From Lojkania enalia (taxonomy: Eukaryota > Ascomycota > Dothideomycetes > Pleosporales), in assembly GCA_010094045.1 (NCBI GenBank), contig ML986830.1, forward strand, positions 21,147 to 54,292: a stretch of DNA of 33,146 nucleotides, read 5' to 3'. This document shows positions 8,875 through 19,725 of this stretch, in pieces (within the stretch, counting starts at the first letter, position 1; each line of letters starts with the position of its first letter). The notes below the pieces were generated by a model. That model did not search any database. It was not told the origin of the DNA and worked only from the letters and a program-made list of their open reading frames with translations. Made by a program: the position numbers and the translations under genes.

Positions 8875-8944
8875 GCCCTGACTCTGAAGGAGCCGCGATA
8901 TTTCTTCGACCTCCGCATCTGAGTATCTGCCTGTGGTGCGCTCT
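8875..8944. repeat. Exact 70-bp copy of kinase 2 coding sequence
   Basis: Identical to 7,724-7,793 and in the same orientation. It is fused at its high-coordinate side to the ankyrin relic, so the minus-strand frame there ends with kinase 2 residues (ERTTGRYSDAEVEEISRLL). It looks like filler DNA captured at a rearrangement breakpoint. Confidence 0.95.
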
Positions 8945-9325
8945 AGCGAGAGGCCCGCGATGGCGATTATGTTACACCGCGCTTTTCGGAATTTTCCAAT
9001 CGTCTCGTCATCTTCAAGGGAGAGAAAATCTTTCGGGTATCCGTTTGGAGGTTCAAACACGAAATCCAATTCTCCAATAGCTGGTGCTAGCGCGATAGGA
9101 GTCTTGCCTTCCTTGTGTTCATCCTGACCACTGTCGTCTCCTATTTCGTCCAGGGGGCCTTGGGGTAGCAGTGTATGTGCTGAACCCCCGGAGGAGAAGG
9201 AGAAGGATAGAGCTTGTACCCACTCATATGTCACATGTTTCTACTATCCTATTATAGTTGGTCTGTTTTCAGGCCTATATAGTCTCGCCATTGCCAGCTT
9301 CTAGCGAGGCAGGCCACTTACCCTC
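8945..9325 (-). pseudogene. Ankyrin-type segment of the broken zinc-finger/ankyrin gene
   Basis: The minus-strand frame 9,234-8,945 contains YEWVQALSFSFSSGG, then GPLDEIGDDSGQDEHKEGK and TPIALAPAIGELDFVFE, which resemble the lead-in and first ankyrin repeat of fungal zinc-finger/ankyrin proteins. Just upstream (9,321-9,316, minus) is a canonical GTAAGT donor, with candidate AG acceptors near 9,240-9,255, so a small intron of about 70-80 bp may separate this piece from the zinc-finger exon; none of the acceptors restores the frame cleanly. The ankyrin domain is cut off by the 70-bp kinase-derived segment. Confidence 0.55.
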
Positions 9326-9997
9326 CTTCAATACGTCAATATTTGCCTCAGCAATTGATGCTCCCTGATACGCGACATCATCAAATCCGCTTGGGTACGA
9401 TGCGCTCTCTCCGTCTTTCAGCTAGCGACCCCTCTCCTGGTCATCCGCCTCAAAGACCTCTTTTCCATGCTCTTCCATTGCGTCAATCCTTAGAATGGGC
9501 GAGGGGGCCAGGTCCTTAATATGGCTGGCAATGTGCTTATGTAGTTCATACAGGATGGTCTCGGAGTCACTAGTTGGAATGATGGGCTTGATCTTGTCCT
9601 CAACACAATTGCAAAGTAAACATGAATACTCATCTTCGCCTATGAGAATCCGCTGCTTGGTCCTTGACAGGGTGTCTATCTGCGAATCGCTCGGGGCCTG
9701 TCGATCTGGATGGCTTTTAGGAGCCTTTATATGTGTTATGAAACCCTCAAGGTCGTCGAACTGGTGAGTTTCTTTGTAACCGACATCGCAATACCAGGTA
9801 CTTATGTGAACTTTTCTGTTCCATTGCCTCGAATGCACGGAATTCATGTGGTTTACCCACTCCTTCATGCCAATAAAGAATAGCAATGGAGCTATACACT
9901 GTTCAGAGAGGCAGAAGTAGGGTTGTACATCCTCGTCTAAGTGGTCACTATTGTCGATGGTTAGAATTTGGCAGTAGAAAGTGACACATATGTGCAA
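9326..9997 (-). pseudogene. C2H2-type zinc-finger exon of a broken fungal zinc-finger/ankyrin gene
   Basis: The minus-strand frame 9,997-9,422 (191 codons) contains Cys/His clusters typical of the zinc-finger region in fungal NACHT- or ankyrin-linked proteins: VQPYFCLSEQC, then KEWVNHMNSVHSRQWN, HISTWYCD with a later FITHIK, and YSCLLCNCV followed by LHKHIASHIKDLAPSP. A TAG at about 9,422 interrupts it; beyond the stop the same frame continues readably (LKDGESASYPSGFDDVAYQG..., IDVLKEG) to the splice donor near 9,321. The first part of the frame (MHICVTFYCQI...) is probably intron rather than coding. The upstream exons are missing at about 10,005. It may have been a regulatory or recognition protein; its function cannot be assigned. 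Confidence 0.65.
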
Positions 9998-10004
9998 CGC
10001 TTAC
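9948..10004 (-). other. Probable 57-bp intron in the zinc-finger gene
   Basis: On the minus strand it has a GTAAGC donor (10,004-9,999), a CTAAC branch-point-like motif and a CAATAG acceptor (9,953-9,948), a typical small fungal intron. Removing it makes the coding part begin at DHLDEDVQPYFC, which fits relatives. Upstream of the donor the frame meets a stop at once, so the preceding exon is lost. Confidence 0.5.
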
Positions 10005-10005
10005 T

Positions 10006-10229
10006 CCTAAAAGGTTGAATTTTTTTTTAATCTGGCTGTTAGCATTTGACGAAGCAGCCGCCTCCGGCGGAGCGCGAGAGAAGCGCCAATACGCACGCTA
10101 ACGTCAAACAACGCCAAAACTTCAACGCGATGTAACTCTACCAATATAAACTTAATCGAAGCTACGCTTGTAGTTATTAAATCGCTAAAACCTAATACTG
10201 CATCCGCTCTTAGAGGTGCAACAAACAAG
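10006..10229. other. Unassigned segment between two truncated genes
   Basis: This is where the missing 5' ends of two oppositely oriented genes should lie. It contains a run of nine T, a G+C-rich short palindrome (ccgcctccggcgg) and no NACHT P-loop or zinc-finger coding. A 73-codon minus frame exists but resembles nothing I know. It may be an inserted repeat or rearrangement junction. Confidence 0.4.
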
Positions 10230-11035
10230 CTCGACTACCCTACATTCGTAGTCGTTATTGACGCACTAGACGAATGCGAGAGGAAAGAAGACATTTGAGC
10301 CATACTCCAGCTCCTTACTCAGACCAAGGACATGCGACTAGTATCATTACGAGCCTTGGTGACGAGTAGACCAGAGCTCCACATTCGTCTTGGCTTCAAG
10401 CAGATGCCAAACGGAACATACCAAGACCTCGTCCTTCATGAAGTCGCAAAGAACGCCATTGAACATGATATACGTCTCTTCTACAAGCTTGGTGCAATAC
10501 GTCAAGCGCACATGCTATCTCCAGACTGGCCGACAGCAGACCAGATCCAGGCCCTGGTCGACCTGGCCGTGCTGTTGTTCATCTTTACTACTACCGTGTG
10601 CCGATATATTGGCACAAAAGGAGGTTACCCTGAAGGATACCTAAACAAGGTGCTACAGTATCAGAAATCGACCTTCTCACAGCCTAATCGAACGTACCTT
10701 CCTATTCTAGAGCAGCTACTTCTTAAGCAGGAAGAGGATAAGAAGGAAGCGTGGCTGCACATATTTCGAAAAGTTGTGGGTAGTATTATTGTTCTGGAGA
10801 GCCCGCTCTCTATTAAGTTACTTATATACCTATTATAAGTCCTATAAAAAGAGGTAGAGTATTAGCTAGACGTTTTATACTCTATTCTTAGTATTTCTAA
10901 TAATAAAAATATCCCTATTAGGTTACTTTACTTATCTTTCTACAACTTCTTTATCGGTTGCTAAAGATAAGGTAAGAGCTAGTTTTAGAAAGATAAGAAA
11001 GATATATATAAGTAACTTATGTTATACTAACATAA
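10230..11035 (+). pseudogene. Truncated NACHT-domain NLR gene, 3' part RIP-mutated
   Basis: From 10,230 the + frame starts inside a NACHT domain: Walker B FVVVIDALDECE, then a TGA at 10,296 where relatives have an Arg (CGA), then LRALVTSRPELHIRLGF (sensor 1), a DIRLFYKLGAIRQ block, VDLAVLLFIFTTTVCRYIG, LPILEQLL and VVGSIIVLESPLSI. The Walker A half is missing. After about 10,815 composition switches to RIP-mutated, yet the same frame still aligns with the family (LDVLYSILSI, PIRLLYLSFYNFF, GKS.F) with TAA/TAG in place of Gln/Trp, up to about 11,035 where a transposon starts. NACHT NLRs are signal-transduction NTPases in fungal incompatibility and non-self recognition. This one lacks both ends and is dead. 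Confidence 0.8.
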
Positions 11036-12447
11036 TCTACTACTAAGCGGTTAAAACTACCGAGCGGTTAGTAACCCACCTAATTTCAATTTTAAAGTAG
11101 GATATCTCTACAGCTATTAAAGTAATTGATTATATAGCGATATCTATATAATTCTTACTATTTAGTATTTCGATTAGAGCTATTTTGTACGTTTTAATAT
11201 AGTAGTCTAGCTCTTAACAGCGCCCGCAGTATTTTAGTTAGTATAGTTAACTATAACTATTTAGGCCTTTTTATTCTATTTAACAGCCTTCTTATTATTA
11301 CTTTACTAATTACAACTTATCTAATATAGAGATAGTACTTGCACCTTTAATTACCTTATATTTATACTTCTTATACTTTATAAGTATTATATTTGCCGCC
11401 TAGAGATTTCTATTCTCTATCTTTAAAAACGACTATCTATACGCTATAAACGTAATACTCTTTATAAAACTTGTAAGACTCTTAAGTATTAACGTTAGTA
11501 AGCTATTTTAATATTATTCTATATACTATTATATATATTACGTCTAGTACTCTACCTCTAAGTAATTATATAGTATTTATAACTGCTATTTAGTGGGTTC
11601 TAAGAGCGGCGGTATTAGGGTTTATAAAGCTTAGATATCGAGCTTTAAAATAATATAATCTAGACTAAATAGGACTAATCTAGACCCTTTAAAGCCTCCG
11701 GCTATATTTTTATTAGTAATAGTATTATTAAAGGCCGCTTTAAATATAGGTAAGAAGTCTTCTTTAGTTATATAGTTAATACGGTACTAAATTAAGCTTT
11801 TAATCTCCTTACTATATATACGCTTTAATAGACTAAAATAGCCTATATTAAATAGCTATAGAAGATAAAATAAGTGTAGAGGTATATAAAATATAATAAT
11901 ATTATATTCTTTATAATAATTATAAAATTCGATAGAATTATAGTTATTATAGCTATCTATAATAAGTAGTTAGTAGGTACTAATAGTACTAGTTTTAGTA
12001 TATTTATTAAAGTGCTTAAACTACTTAAACCTATATTTAATAAATATCTAGCTCTTTTTACTAATAGATAAAACCTACTAAGGTTTATCTATAATTAACT
12101 AGTATTAGATATTATATTATTATATACCTTTAAGGATAATAAATAGTATATTATAAATATAGAATATTAAAAGCTACCGCTTCTATAATTAGAGCTTAAT
12201 CTAATATCAGCTATTATATAAGTCGACTTAGATAAGGACTAATAAGATAATAATAGGTAGAAGTATATTAGGGACTAATTATTAGATAGTAAATAGTAGA
12301 ACTATAGAAACTAGAGAGATAATTAGCTAGATAATAAGGTATAGTAGAAGTATTAGGTATAGTAGAATAGACTTAATAGACCTAATAAATCTAATAAGTT
12401 AAGCTTAATAGTTTTAGACCTAACTATATAAGATAGAAAATCTCTTT
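11036..12447 (-). mobile_element. Fot1/pogo-like transposon, core and C-terminus (RIP-mutated)
   Basis: The minus strand, read with TAA/TAG as Gln/Trp, shows a Fot1/pogo DDE transposase. The second catalytic Asp is kept (IIDSYNNYNSIEF) and the third is changed to Asn (LFNIGYFSLLKRIYSKEI). Then come NYITKEDFLPIFKAAFNNT and IAGGFKGSRLVLF, a basic helical C-terminus, and a CCHC knuckle near 11,220 (YCGRCQELDYYIKTY, where RIP changed several ligands). The N-terminal HTH is not found; the element is cut at about 12,448 by the next transposon's terminal repeat. Its right-hand insertion edge is in the NACHT gene at about 11,036. Confidence 0.7.
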
Positions 12448-13572
12448 AATATATAGTATAAGCGAGCTAATTACCTAAACGAGCTAATTACCTAAGTAAG
12501 CTGATTATAATACTAAGACTATACTAAAATTGTAACTATTTTTCGTAAAATATTATACTTTCTTATATTCTATTATACTATATAATATAGTAGTCTATTC
12601 TTTTATATTTATAGTATTATTTTTACACGTCCGCGAGTTATACCTAACCTTACTATACTATTTATAGTACCTTTAAGTCGGCTAGCTTCTATTAATATAC
12701 GCCTTCTTCTTACCCTTCTTCCTATTAATATAAGTGCTAAACTCTTTTAGAGTAGTTAATTAAACGCCTTCTTTAATTATTAGATTATCTTTCTTCTATA
12801 TATACTTTCTTTTATACGATCGATATTATATAGCAGCCTTATTAACTATTTAAAACTTAGTAACCTAAGCGTATAATAGTACGTTTTTATATATTATATA
12901 TATAGTACCCTTTATAAACTATTTAAACGCTTCTACTATTAAAGTAGATAAGTTATCTAAGTACTTTTAAACTCTTAATTAAACGTACGTAGATTAAGAC
13001 CTAAATTTAATAGAATTATTTAGTATTTTTAACTCCTAAAGGGTATTTTTAACTATAAAAGATATTAGTATATATAGTTAAACTTTAAACTTTAATAGTA
13101 TTATATTTAAGTTAAATAGAATTAGACTAATACCTTAAAATCTATTTAAGATATTACTCTTTATAATTGCTATATTAAAAGCTACTTTAAAGTAGAATAA
13201 GAACTCGATTTTTATAATATAGTTAATATAACTATATATTAGCTGCTCGACTTAGCGCTTATACACAGTCTTTAAAGGTAAGAAATAACCTATATCTAGT
13301 AGCTATAATAGATACAACGAATATAGAGGTATATAGAGAGTAATAATATTCTTTTCCTTATAAAGCTACCTAAATTTAAGTAAGTTATAGCTTTTATAGC
13401 TATTAAGAATTAGTAATCGATATATACTAATAGTATAATCTTTTATATACATATTAAAGTGCTTTAACTACTTAATACTAATATTATTTATCGTCCAGCT
13501 GTTATTAGTAACTTATATAGCTTAGGTTAGTAGAATATCGTCTTCTTTATACTATATAGAAAGGTGGTAGAT
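12448..13572 (-). mobile_element. Fot1/pogo-like transposon, family Q copy 2 (RIP-mutated, cut by Gypsy element)
   Basis: The left terminal inverted repeat begins at about 12,448 (taatatatagtataagc) and includes a small internal duplication (gagctaattaccta twice). Positions 12,500-13,210 are the reverse complement of about 31,930-32,660, and 13,440-13,570 match 1,262-1,380. Coding is on the minus strand, C-terminus to the left. Near 13,200-13,230 this copy is uninterrupted at exactly the TA where element P3 is inserted in the Q copy of the big nest, providing the empty site. The N-terminal half is missing at the Gypsy boundary. Confidence 0.7.
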
Positions 13573-13773
13573 GTAAAGGTCCTAGCCTATAGCTCGGTCC
13601 CGTTCCTGTAATGCTATAATAGCAGTTACCCTTATACGACCCTATATCTGTCTAGACTAAAATAAGCGAATAATATATATTTTACCACCGTATACCTTCT
13701 CTTCTCTTTCTCTAGCTTTAATAATAATAGATTCTTATTATATCTAATCCTATTATATCCTTAGACCTTCTCA
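13573..13773 (+). repeat. 5' LTR of the Gypsy element
   Basis: It begins TG and ends CA (tgtaaaggtc...gaccttctca), 201 bp, and matches 18,877-19,078. It is less mutated than its partner: this LTR keeps the TG and CA ends, whereas the other has TA and TA. Confidence 0.85.
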
Positions 13774-16700
13774 ATTTGTTAAAGCTTATACTGTACCAGA
13801 TTCTATCTTAACTACTAAGTAGACCTGCTACTATACGAAGTTATAGACTAAAATAGACTAGTAGAACAAGGATTCGATATAGTAACTGTATAGAGATAGT
13901 TCGCTAAAATAGTAGCTAGGCTGGAATGCCTAGAGAAAGAAAAGTAGTAATAGTAACTTAAAAGAATAAGCCTTTATCGGAAGCTTAAAGAGTAATTAAA
14001 TAAGTATTCGGCCTTTAAGGGGAGCGTTTTACTAACTATACTATTAATAACTACTAAGCCTATTTATATAAAAGTTATACTTAATAAACTAGATAAGTTC
14101 TAAAAAGACTATAAAGTATACTCTATTTAGAAAAGTAGTATAAAGACTAAGATCTATATTAATAGTTTATCTATAGGCTTAATAGATATAATAGTAGTAG
14201 CTTATATAGTATCGTTTTATAAGAGCGACGCTAGAATATATCTTTAGTTATACGAAAAATATATTACTATAAGTACCCTTACCTATAATAAATTCTAGAT
14301 AATTATAGATATATAATATAATAACCCCTACTATTATAAACGAGTTAGGATTAAGTTTAAAACCTTAAGATAAGGTAATAAAACCTTTATTAAGTTTCTA
14401 GTTAAATATAATCGTCTCTCTATAGAAGTATTATATAACTCTTACCTAGACTAAGTTAAGATATAAGATCTAGAAGGGAAGATTTATCTTAAGCTCCGCT
14501 AATTAATAATTAGTAGTATTAGTAAGGAAGACTTTACATTATATATAACCTTTATATAGAAACTTTATATTCTTAATAACTATCTTAAAACAGCTAAACT
14601 TGATAGTACTTTTATATAGCCTTTTAGTAGGGGGAAGACCAGTTAGATAAGGGATAGCTAGAAACAGCTACTTACGCTACTCCCGCAACTATAACTATTA
14701 GCTGCTATTAATAATACTATAAACTAGATACTAATAACTAATTGCGGACTTATATAGCGCCTAAATATAAGGCTTTAGCTATTAGAGAAGATAAGAAATA
14801 TTACTAAGAAAGAGCTAAAGGCTTAAAAATAATAGAATACCTATTTTACCTATAGAAATAGGGGTTACTTTACCTAAAGCTACTACTATACTCTGCCTAG
14901 GAATAGTATATAGTTTAATTAGGCTTATATAATACTACTAGAGCCTATTTAATATAATAAGAAATATAGAGATATAGCCTAAGCTAATAGGATAGGAAAA
15001 GTATTACTCTAAACGGAAGTCAGTACTTAAAACTATAAAAAGAGTAGGCGAATAAATAAGTACTAGATAAATTTAATCGATTTTAGATGACTAGTACTCT
15101 ATTTATAGCCCCTATACTACTTAATAATACTTTTAGCCTTCTCGCCTTAATAGATAATAGCTATAACTTATATATAATAGTCGAGAAAAGGATTATATAA
15201 AAGGCTAAACTAGAATACCTCTACCTTCTAATACTATTAACAGCCTTATTATTTAGCAACTTCTTAGCTAGAATTATTAAGAAGGTAGCTATTATCGATT
15301 TACTAGATATAGGTAAAAGTTAGGTAGATCTAGGTCGGATATTTACTTATATAGTTTTAAAGATAGAAGAAGATTATAGTATAATCTTAAGATATTTATA
15401 GAGGTAAAGTAAGAATATAATTATTAACCTAAAAACAGAAATTCTATATATTTATAGAACGGGGGTAATTATATAAAACTAGGAGCTTTAGAAGTAGTAA
15501 TATACGGCTAATATTACCTAAGTTTTAGTATATACTTTCTCTACTATAATAAAATATTATAGGAGACGCCCGTAAAATTTTCTTACTAAACTACCTTATA
15601 TCTTTACTATTAGTATAGCTAACATTTAAAAGGCTCTAGAAAATAAGCTAAAGACGGACCCTTATACGAAACTCCTTAAGGAATATATAGAGTAGCTTTA
15701 TACCTTTAATTAATAGGAAGCTAATAAGCTACTACTTTTAAGACTAGGAGTAGACTATATAATTAAGCTGGAAGGGAAAGATAAAAGCCCTCTAAGGATC
15801 CCCTTAGGTCTTTTATATAGAATATTATAGGAGATACTCCTTATCCTTTAGAAAACTCTAATAGAGCTTCTTAATAAAGGATTTATTCGGGTTAGTAACT
15901 CCCTAGTTATAGTACTAGTCCTATTTATACGAAAACTAGGGGGTAGCTTCTACTTCTATATTAACTACTACACCCTAAACGCTATTATATAGAAAGACTA
16001 CTACTCTCTACCTCTAATCTAAGAAATGCTAAATTAAATTAGTTAAACTAAATAGTTTATAAAACTTAATATTATTACTATATTTAATAAGATCCGAATT
16101 AAAGAAGAAGATAAGTAGAAGATAGTGTTTACAACCTACTACAGTTTATATAAATAGCTAGTTATACCTTTTAACCTTATAAATACTCTAAGTACCTTCT
16201 AATAATATATTAATTATATAATCTAGGAGTATTTAGGCAACTTTATCTTAGTATACTTAGATAATATTCTTATATATACGGACGGCTTCCTATAAAACTA
16301 TCAGCGCCACGTTAAAGTAATCCTTTAAAAGCTGATAGATGCTAGCTTTTAACTTAATATTAATAAGTGCGAATTTAAGGTCCGTATAATAAAATATCTT
16401 AGCTTTATTATTAATGCGGAAAAAGGTATCTAAATAGATTTATAGAAAGTTAAAGTAATCTAAGACTAAAAAGTACCTATATTAGTTCGCGGTATATAGA
16501 GCTTTTTAGACTTTATAAACTTCTACCGCCAGTTTATTAAAGAATTTTCTAAAGTGGTTACTCTACTAATAGTTCTTACTCGAAGGTAATAAGAAAAGAA
16601 ATAGTTTTAACTTAATAATCGGGCACTTACCACCTTTAATTACCTAAAGCGATGCTTTATATAAGTATTAGTATTAGCCTAGTATAACTCTAAAAGGAAA

Positions 16701-18845
16701 ACGATTCTAGAGTATAATATCTCTAGCTAGTATACTAGAAGTACATTTCTATAATATAATAATAAAGAAGTTCTATAACCTATCGCTTTTATATTAAAAC
16801 AAATACTTCTTATAGAGTATAACTACCTAATCTATAATAAGGAATTACTAGCAGTTATATAATACCTTAAGGAATAGGAGAAGTTCTTAAAACTATTTAT
16901 ATACTTTACAGTTTATATAGATTACTATAACCTAAAATACTTTATTAAGGTATAGAAACTCTCTAAGTACTAGGTAAAGTAGGCGGTATTTTTTACCCAG
17001 TTTAACTTCCAGTTTAAATATAAGCTAGGTAAGCTTAATATTCTAGCTAATACTTTCTTATATCGCGATTAGAATCTCTTAAAAGAAGCTAATAATAAAT
17101 AGATCTAGAGAAGGATTAGCCAACTCTTTAGACTATTTAATTTTAAGAATAGGGTTTATACAGCTCCTATATAAACTAGAAACTAGTATACTAAAAATAC
17201 TCCTAATAATTAGGTAGAGGTAGTTGCTCTAGAAGACTCTATATTAGGAGAGAAATCTATAGATAAAGAAGAGTCTATAACTAAGATATCGTATAAGGAG
17301 TAGTAAATACTAATAGAGACCTTATAATAAGATGCCTAAGAAAAAGATAAGATATATACTATACTTCTTTATACTACTAAAATAGGGGAGAGAATACTTC
17401 TAGAAACCCTCCGTTACCTTAGAATTAGCCTATCTAACCTCTTAGTCCTAGGAGATAGATTAATATAGAGAGAACGCGCTTAAGTTTCTAAGAGCAAATT
17501 ACTTTATATAAAGTTAATCTAAGAGACTTATAACTCTTACTTAGCTAGCTACTCTAATAAGAATATTATGATTAGGTTAATATTACGGCGCTACTTTTAG
17601 CCTAGAATAGTAGCGGATATTAAACGCTTTATATAAAATTACCACTTCTATAGTAGAAATATAGTTTAGTATTCTAGAAAAAAAGGCTTACTATATCCTC
17701 TTCTAGTCCCTAAGAGGGTATAGTTAGAAATTTTAATAGACTATATTATTAACTTACTAAGAACCGTATATAGTAATAAATATATTCTTATTATTATAGA
17801 TCGTTTAAGTAAAGAAATACTCTTTATTACCGTCCTAGACTTTAAAAGCTAAATATTAGCTAATAAGTTTATCGAGTATTTTATAGCATATTATAGGCTC
17901 TTATAAGTAATAGTCTCTAATAGAGGAGAGTAGTTTATATAAGGCGTATAGGCACGCGTCTACTAAATTTATAAGATTAAGTAAAGGCTATTAATAGTAT
18001 ACTATCCAGAGACCGATAGAAGTATAGAATATATAAACTAGCTACTTAAAAAGCTTCTCTACTACTATTATAACTACTACTAGGATAACTAGGATCTATA
18101 GCTACTACTAGCTTAGATTACTGTTAATACTAGAAACGCTTCCTCTATAAGAGTTAGCCTATTCTTTTTTACTTATAGCTATTACCTAAACTTAGGAGAG
18201 TCTATATAACTAGAAGAGGAGCTGCTAATAGAATAGCCTAGAGACCCTATTTACGTAGTAAAATAGATTATTAGTAAACTAAAAAACTGCGTTAAATTCG
18301 CGCAAGTAATAATAGCCTACGTATAATAGTAGTAGTAAGAAATTTACAATTGTACGAGGAATTCTATACTATAATACTAATTAGGGGATAAAGTTTAGCT
18401 TAATATACGTAATATTAAAATAGATCCTATAAGAAAAAAGAAGCTTTATAAGCTCTATTAATAATATATAGTTATTAAGACTGTTAGACGAAATATATAC
18501 TAACTAGATACTCTATTAGGAATTTATAACATCTTCTATATAACACTACTTCGCCCTATTACTTAAGACCTATTACTAAGTCAAATATAGGACGATTATT
18601 AACTAGTACTAATTAGTATTAGAAATAAAGATAAATAGGAGTTTAAGAAAATCTAAGACGTACGAGTAATTAGTAAAAGGGGAGGCGGCCTAAAATAGTA
18701 GTTCCTTTATAAGTAGACTAGTTATACTATACTCTTATAGAACAACTAGAGCAACTGTAAAAATATAATTACTTTAGAAGAATTTGAACGGGATATAAAG
18801 CGGAACTTTACTAAAGAACTACTTATCTGTACAACTTAGTACTAG

Positions 18846-18872
18846 AGGAAGAGGAGGAGGAGGAGGAGGGGA
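18846..18872 (+). other. Polypurine tract of the Gypsy element
   Basis: A GAGGAG-rich purine run lies immediately upstream of the 3' LTR, the expected position for the plus-strand priming site. Purine runs contain no CpA on this strand, which explains its survival under RIP. Confidence 0.7.
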
Positions 18873-18876
18873 ATAT

Positions 18877-19078
18877 TATAAAGGTTCCGGTCTATAGCTC
18901 AGTCCCGTTCCTATAATATTATAATAGCAGTTACTCTTATACGACCCTATACCTGCCTAGACTAAAGTAAGTAAATAATATATATCTTACTACTGTATAC
19001 CTTCTCTTCTCTTTTTCTAGCTTTAATAATAATAGATTCTTATTATATCTAATCCTATTATATTCTTAGACCTTCTTA
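18877..19078 (+). repeat. 3' LTR of the Gypsy element
   Basis: It is 202 bp and matches 13,573-13,773. The ends read TA...TA where the 5' LTR has TG...CA, consistent with CpA to TpA mutation on both strands. Confidence 0.85.
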
Positions 19079-19725
19079 TATTTAGAGAAACAATTTACTA
19101 TTAATTTTTTAAGAAGCGGTTAGTAATAATATTAATAATAGAAGCTAAATACGTAACTATTATATATATAGCTAAGGAAGTAGTATAATTCTATTAACTC
19201 TATACTAAGCTAGGTATATTATATAAACTACTTTAACCCCTAAAACTTTATATCGATAATCTATTAGCTATTAAGCTTACTAAATAGAAAGAATACTACC
19301 AGCAAAGTAAGTATATTAATATCTATTATTACTAGATTAAGGAGTAAGTAGCTTTTAGTTAATTATAACTCGAATATATTATAAAAGTTAATATAGTAGT
19401 AGACGGTCTAATTAAGCTTCTCTCTACTAAAGCTTATAGTCGATTCCTATAGCAACTAGATATAGAAGAAGCGTTAATTACTTATAGTTAGTACTAGTAG
19501 AAGCTACTATTAAGTAATATATATAAATATATACTATAGTTTCCGTTTAATCTAGAAGATATATTAGAGGGTAGATATTAAGGTAATAAACCTTACAAAT
19601 ATTAGTATTTATAGACTAGTTCTAATTAGGACTAGCTCTATTTAAATAGTTCTTCTAGAGAGCGCGCTTTACTAAGTAAGTAATAATAATATACTTCCTC
19701 CTACTCTATCTACTATAATTTAATA
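19079..19725 (+). mobile_element. Copia element 3' fragment: RNase H end plus LTR (RIP-mutated)
   Basis: Homologous to 29,975-30,619 of the full-length Copia element. It covers the RNase H end (the region corresponding to EAEYVAI...YAKLGI and KYIDIYYYQIKE) and an LTR at 19,562-19,725 (tattagagggtagat...aatttaata). Its left edge falls exactly at the Gypsy 3' LTR end, so the rest of this copy is missing. Confidence 0.8.

Larger units (their letters stand above)
13573..19078 (+). mobile_element. Gypsy-type LTR retrotransposon with chromodomain (RIP-mutated)
   Basis: A 5.5-kb element with two LTRs (13,573-13,773 and 18,877-19,078). Read on the + strand with TAA/TAG as former Gln/Trp: a Gag region (about 13,880-14,820), a zinc knuckle (about 14,842-14,883) whose Cys/His ligands have become Tyr, reverse transcriptase (FYINYYTLNAI near 15,950; YLDN in place of YLDD at 16,254-16,265), RNase H, integrase (IDRLSK near 17,800; YYPETDRSIEY near 18,000; GDKV near 18,390) and a C-terminal chromodomain-like end (about 18,640-18,800). 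A polypurine tract precedes the 3' LTR. Order RT-RNase H-integrase marks it as Gypsy. No target-site duplication is seen. Non-functional. Confidence 0.85.

Noticed and set aside
10007..10228. 73-codon minus-strand frame with an Arg-rich end
   Set aside because: It begins and ends at rearrangement edges, has no family resemblance, and its Arg run comes from a short G+C palindrome.
10332..10838. A 168-codon + strand frame as an independent small protein
   Set aside because: It is an internal piece of a NACHT domain: the Walker B motif lies in the same frame just upstream of a TGA, and the domain continues into the RIP-mutated part.
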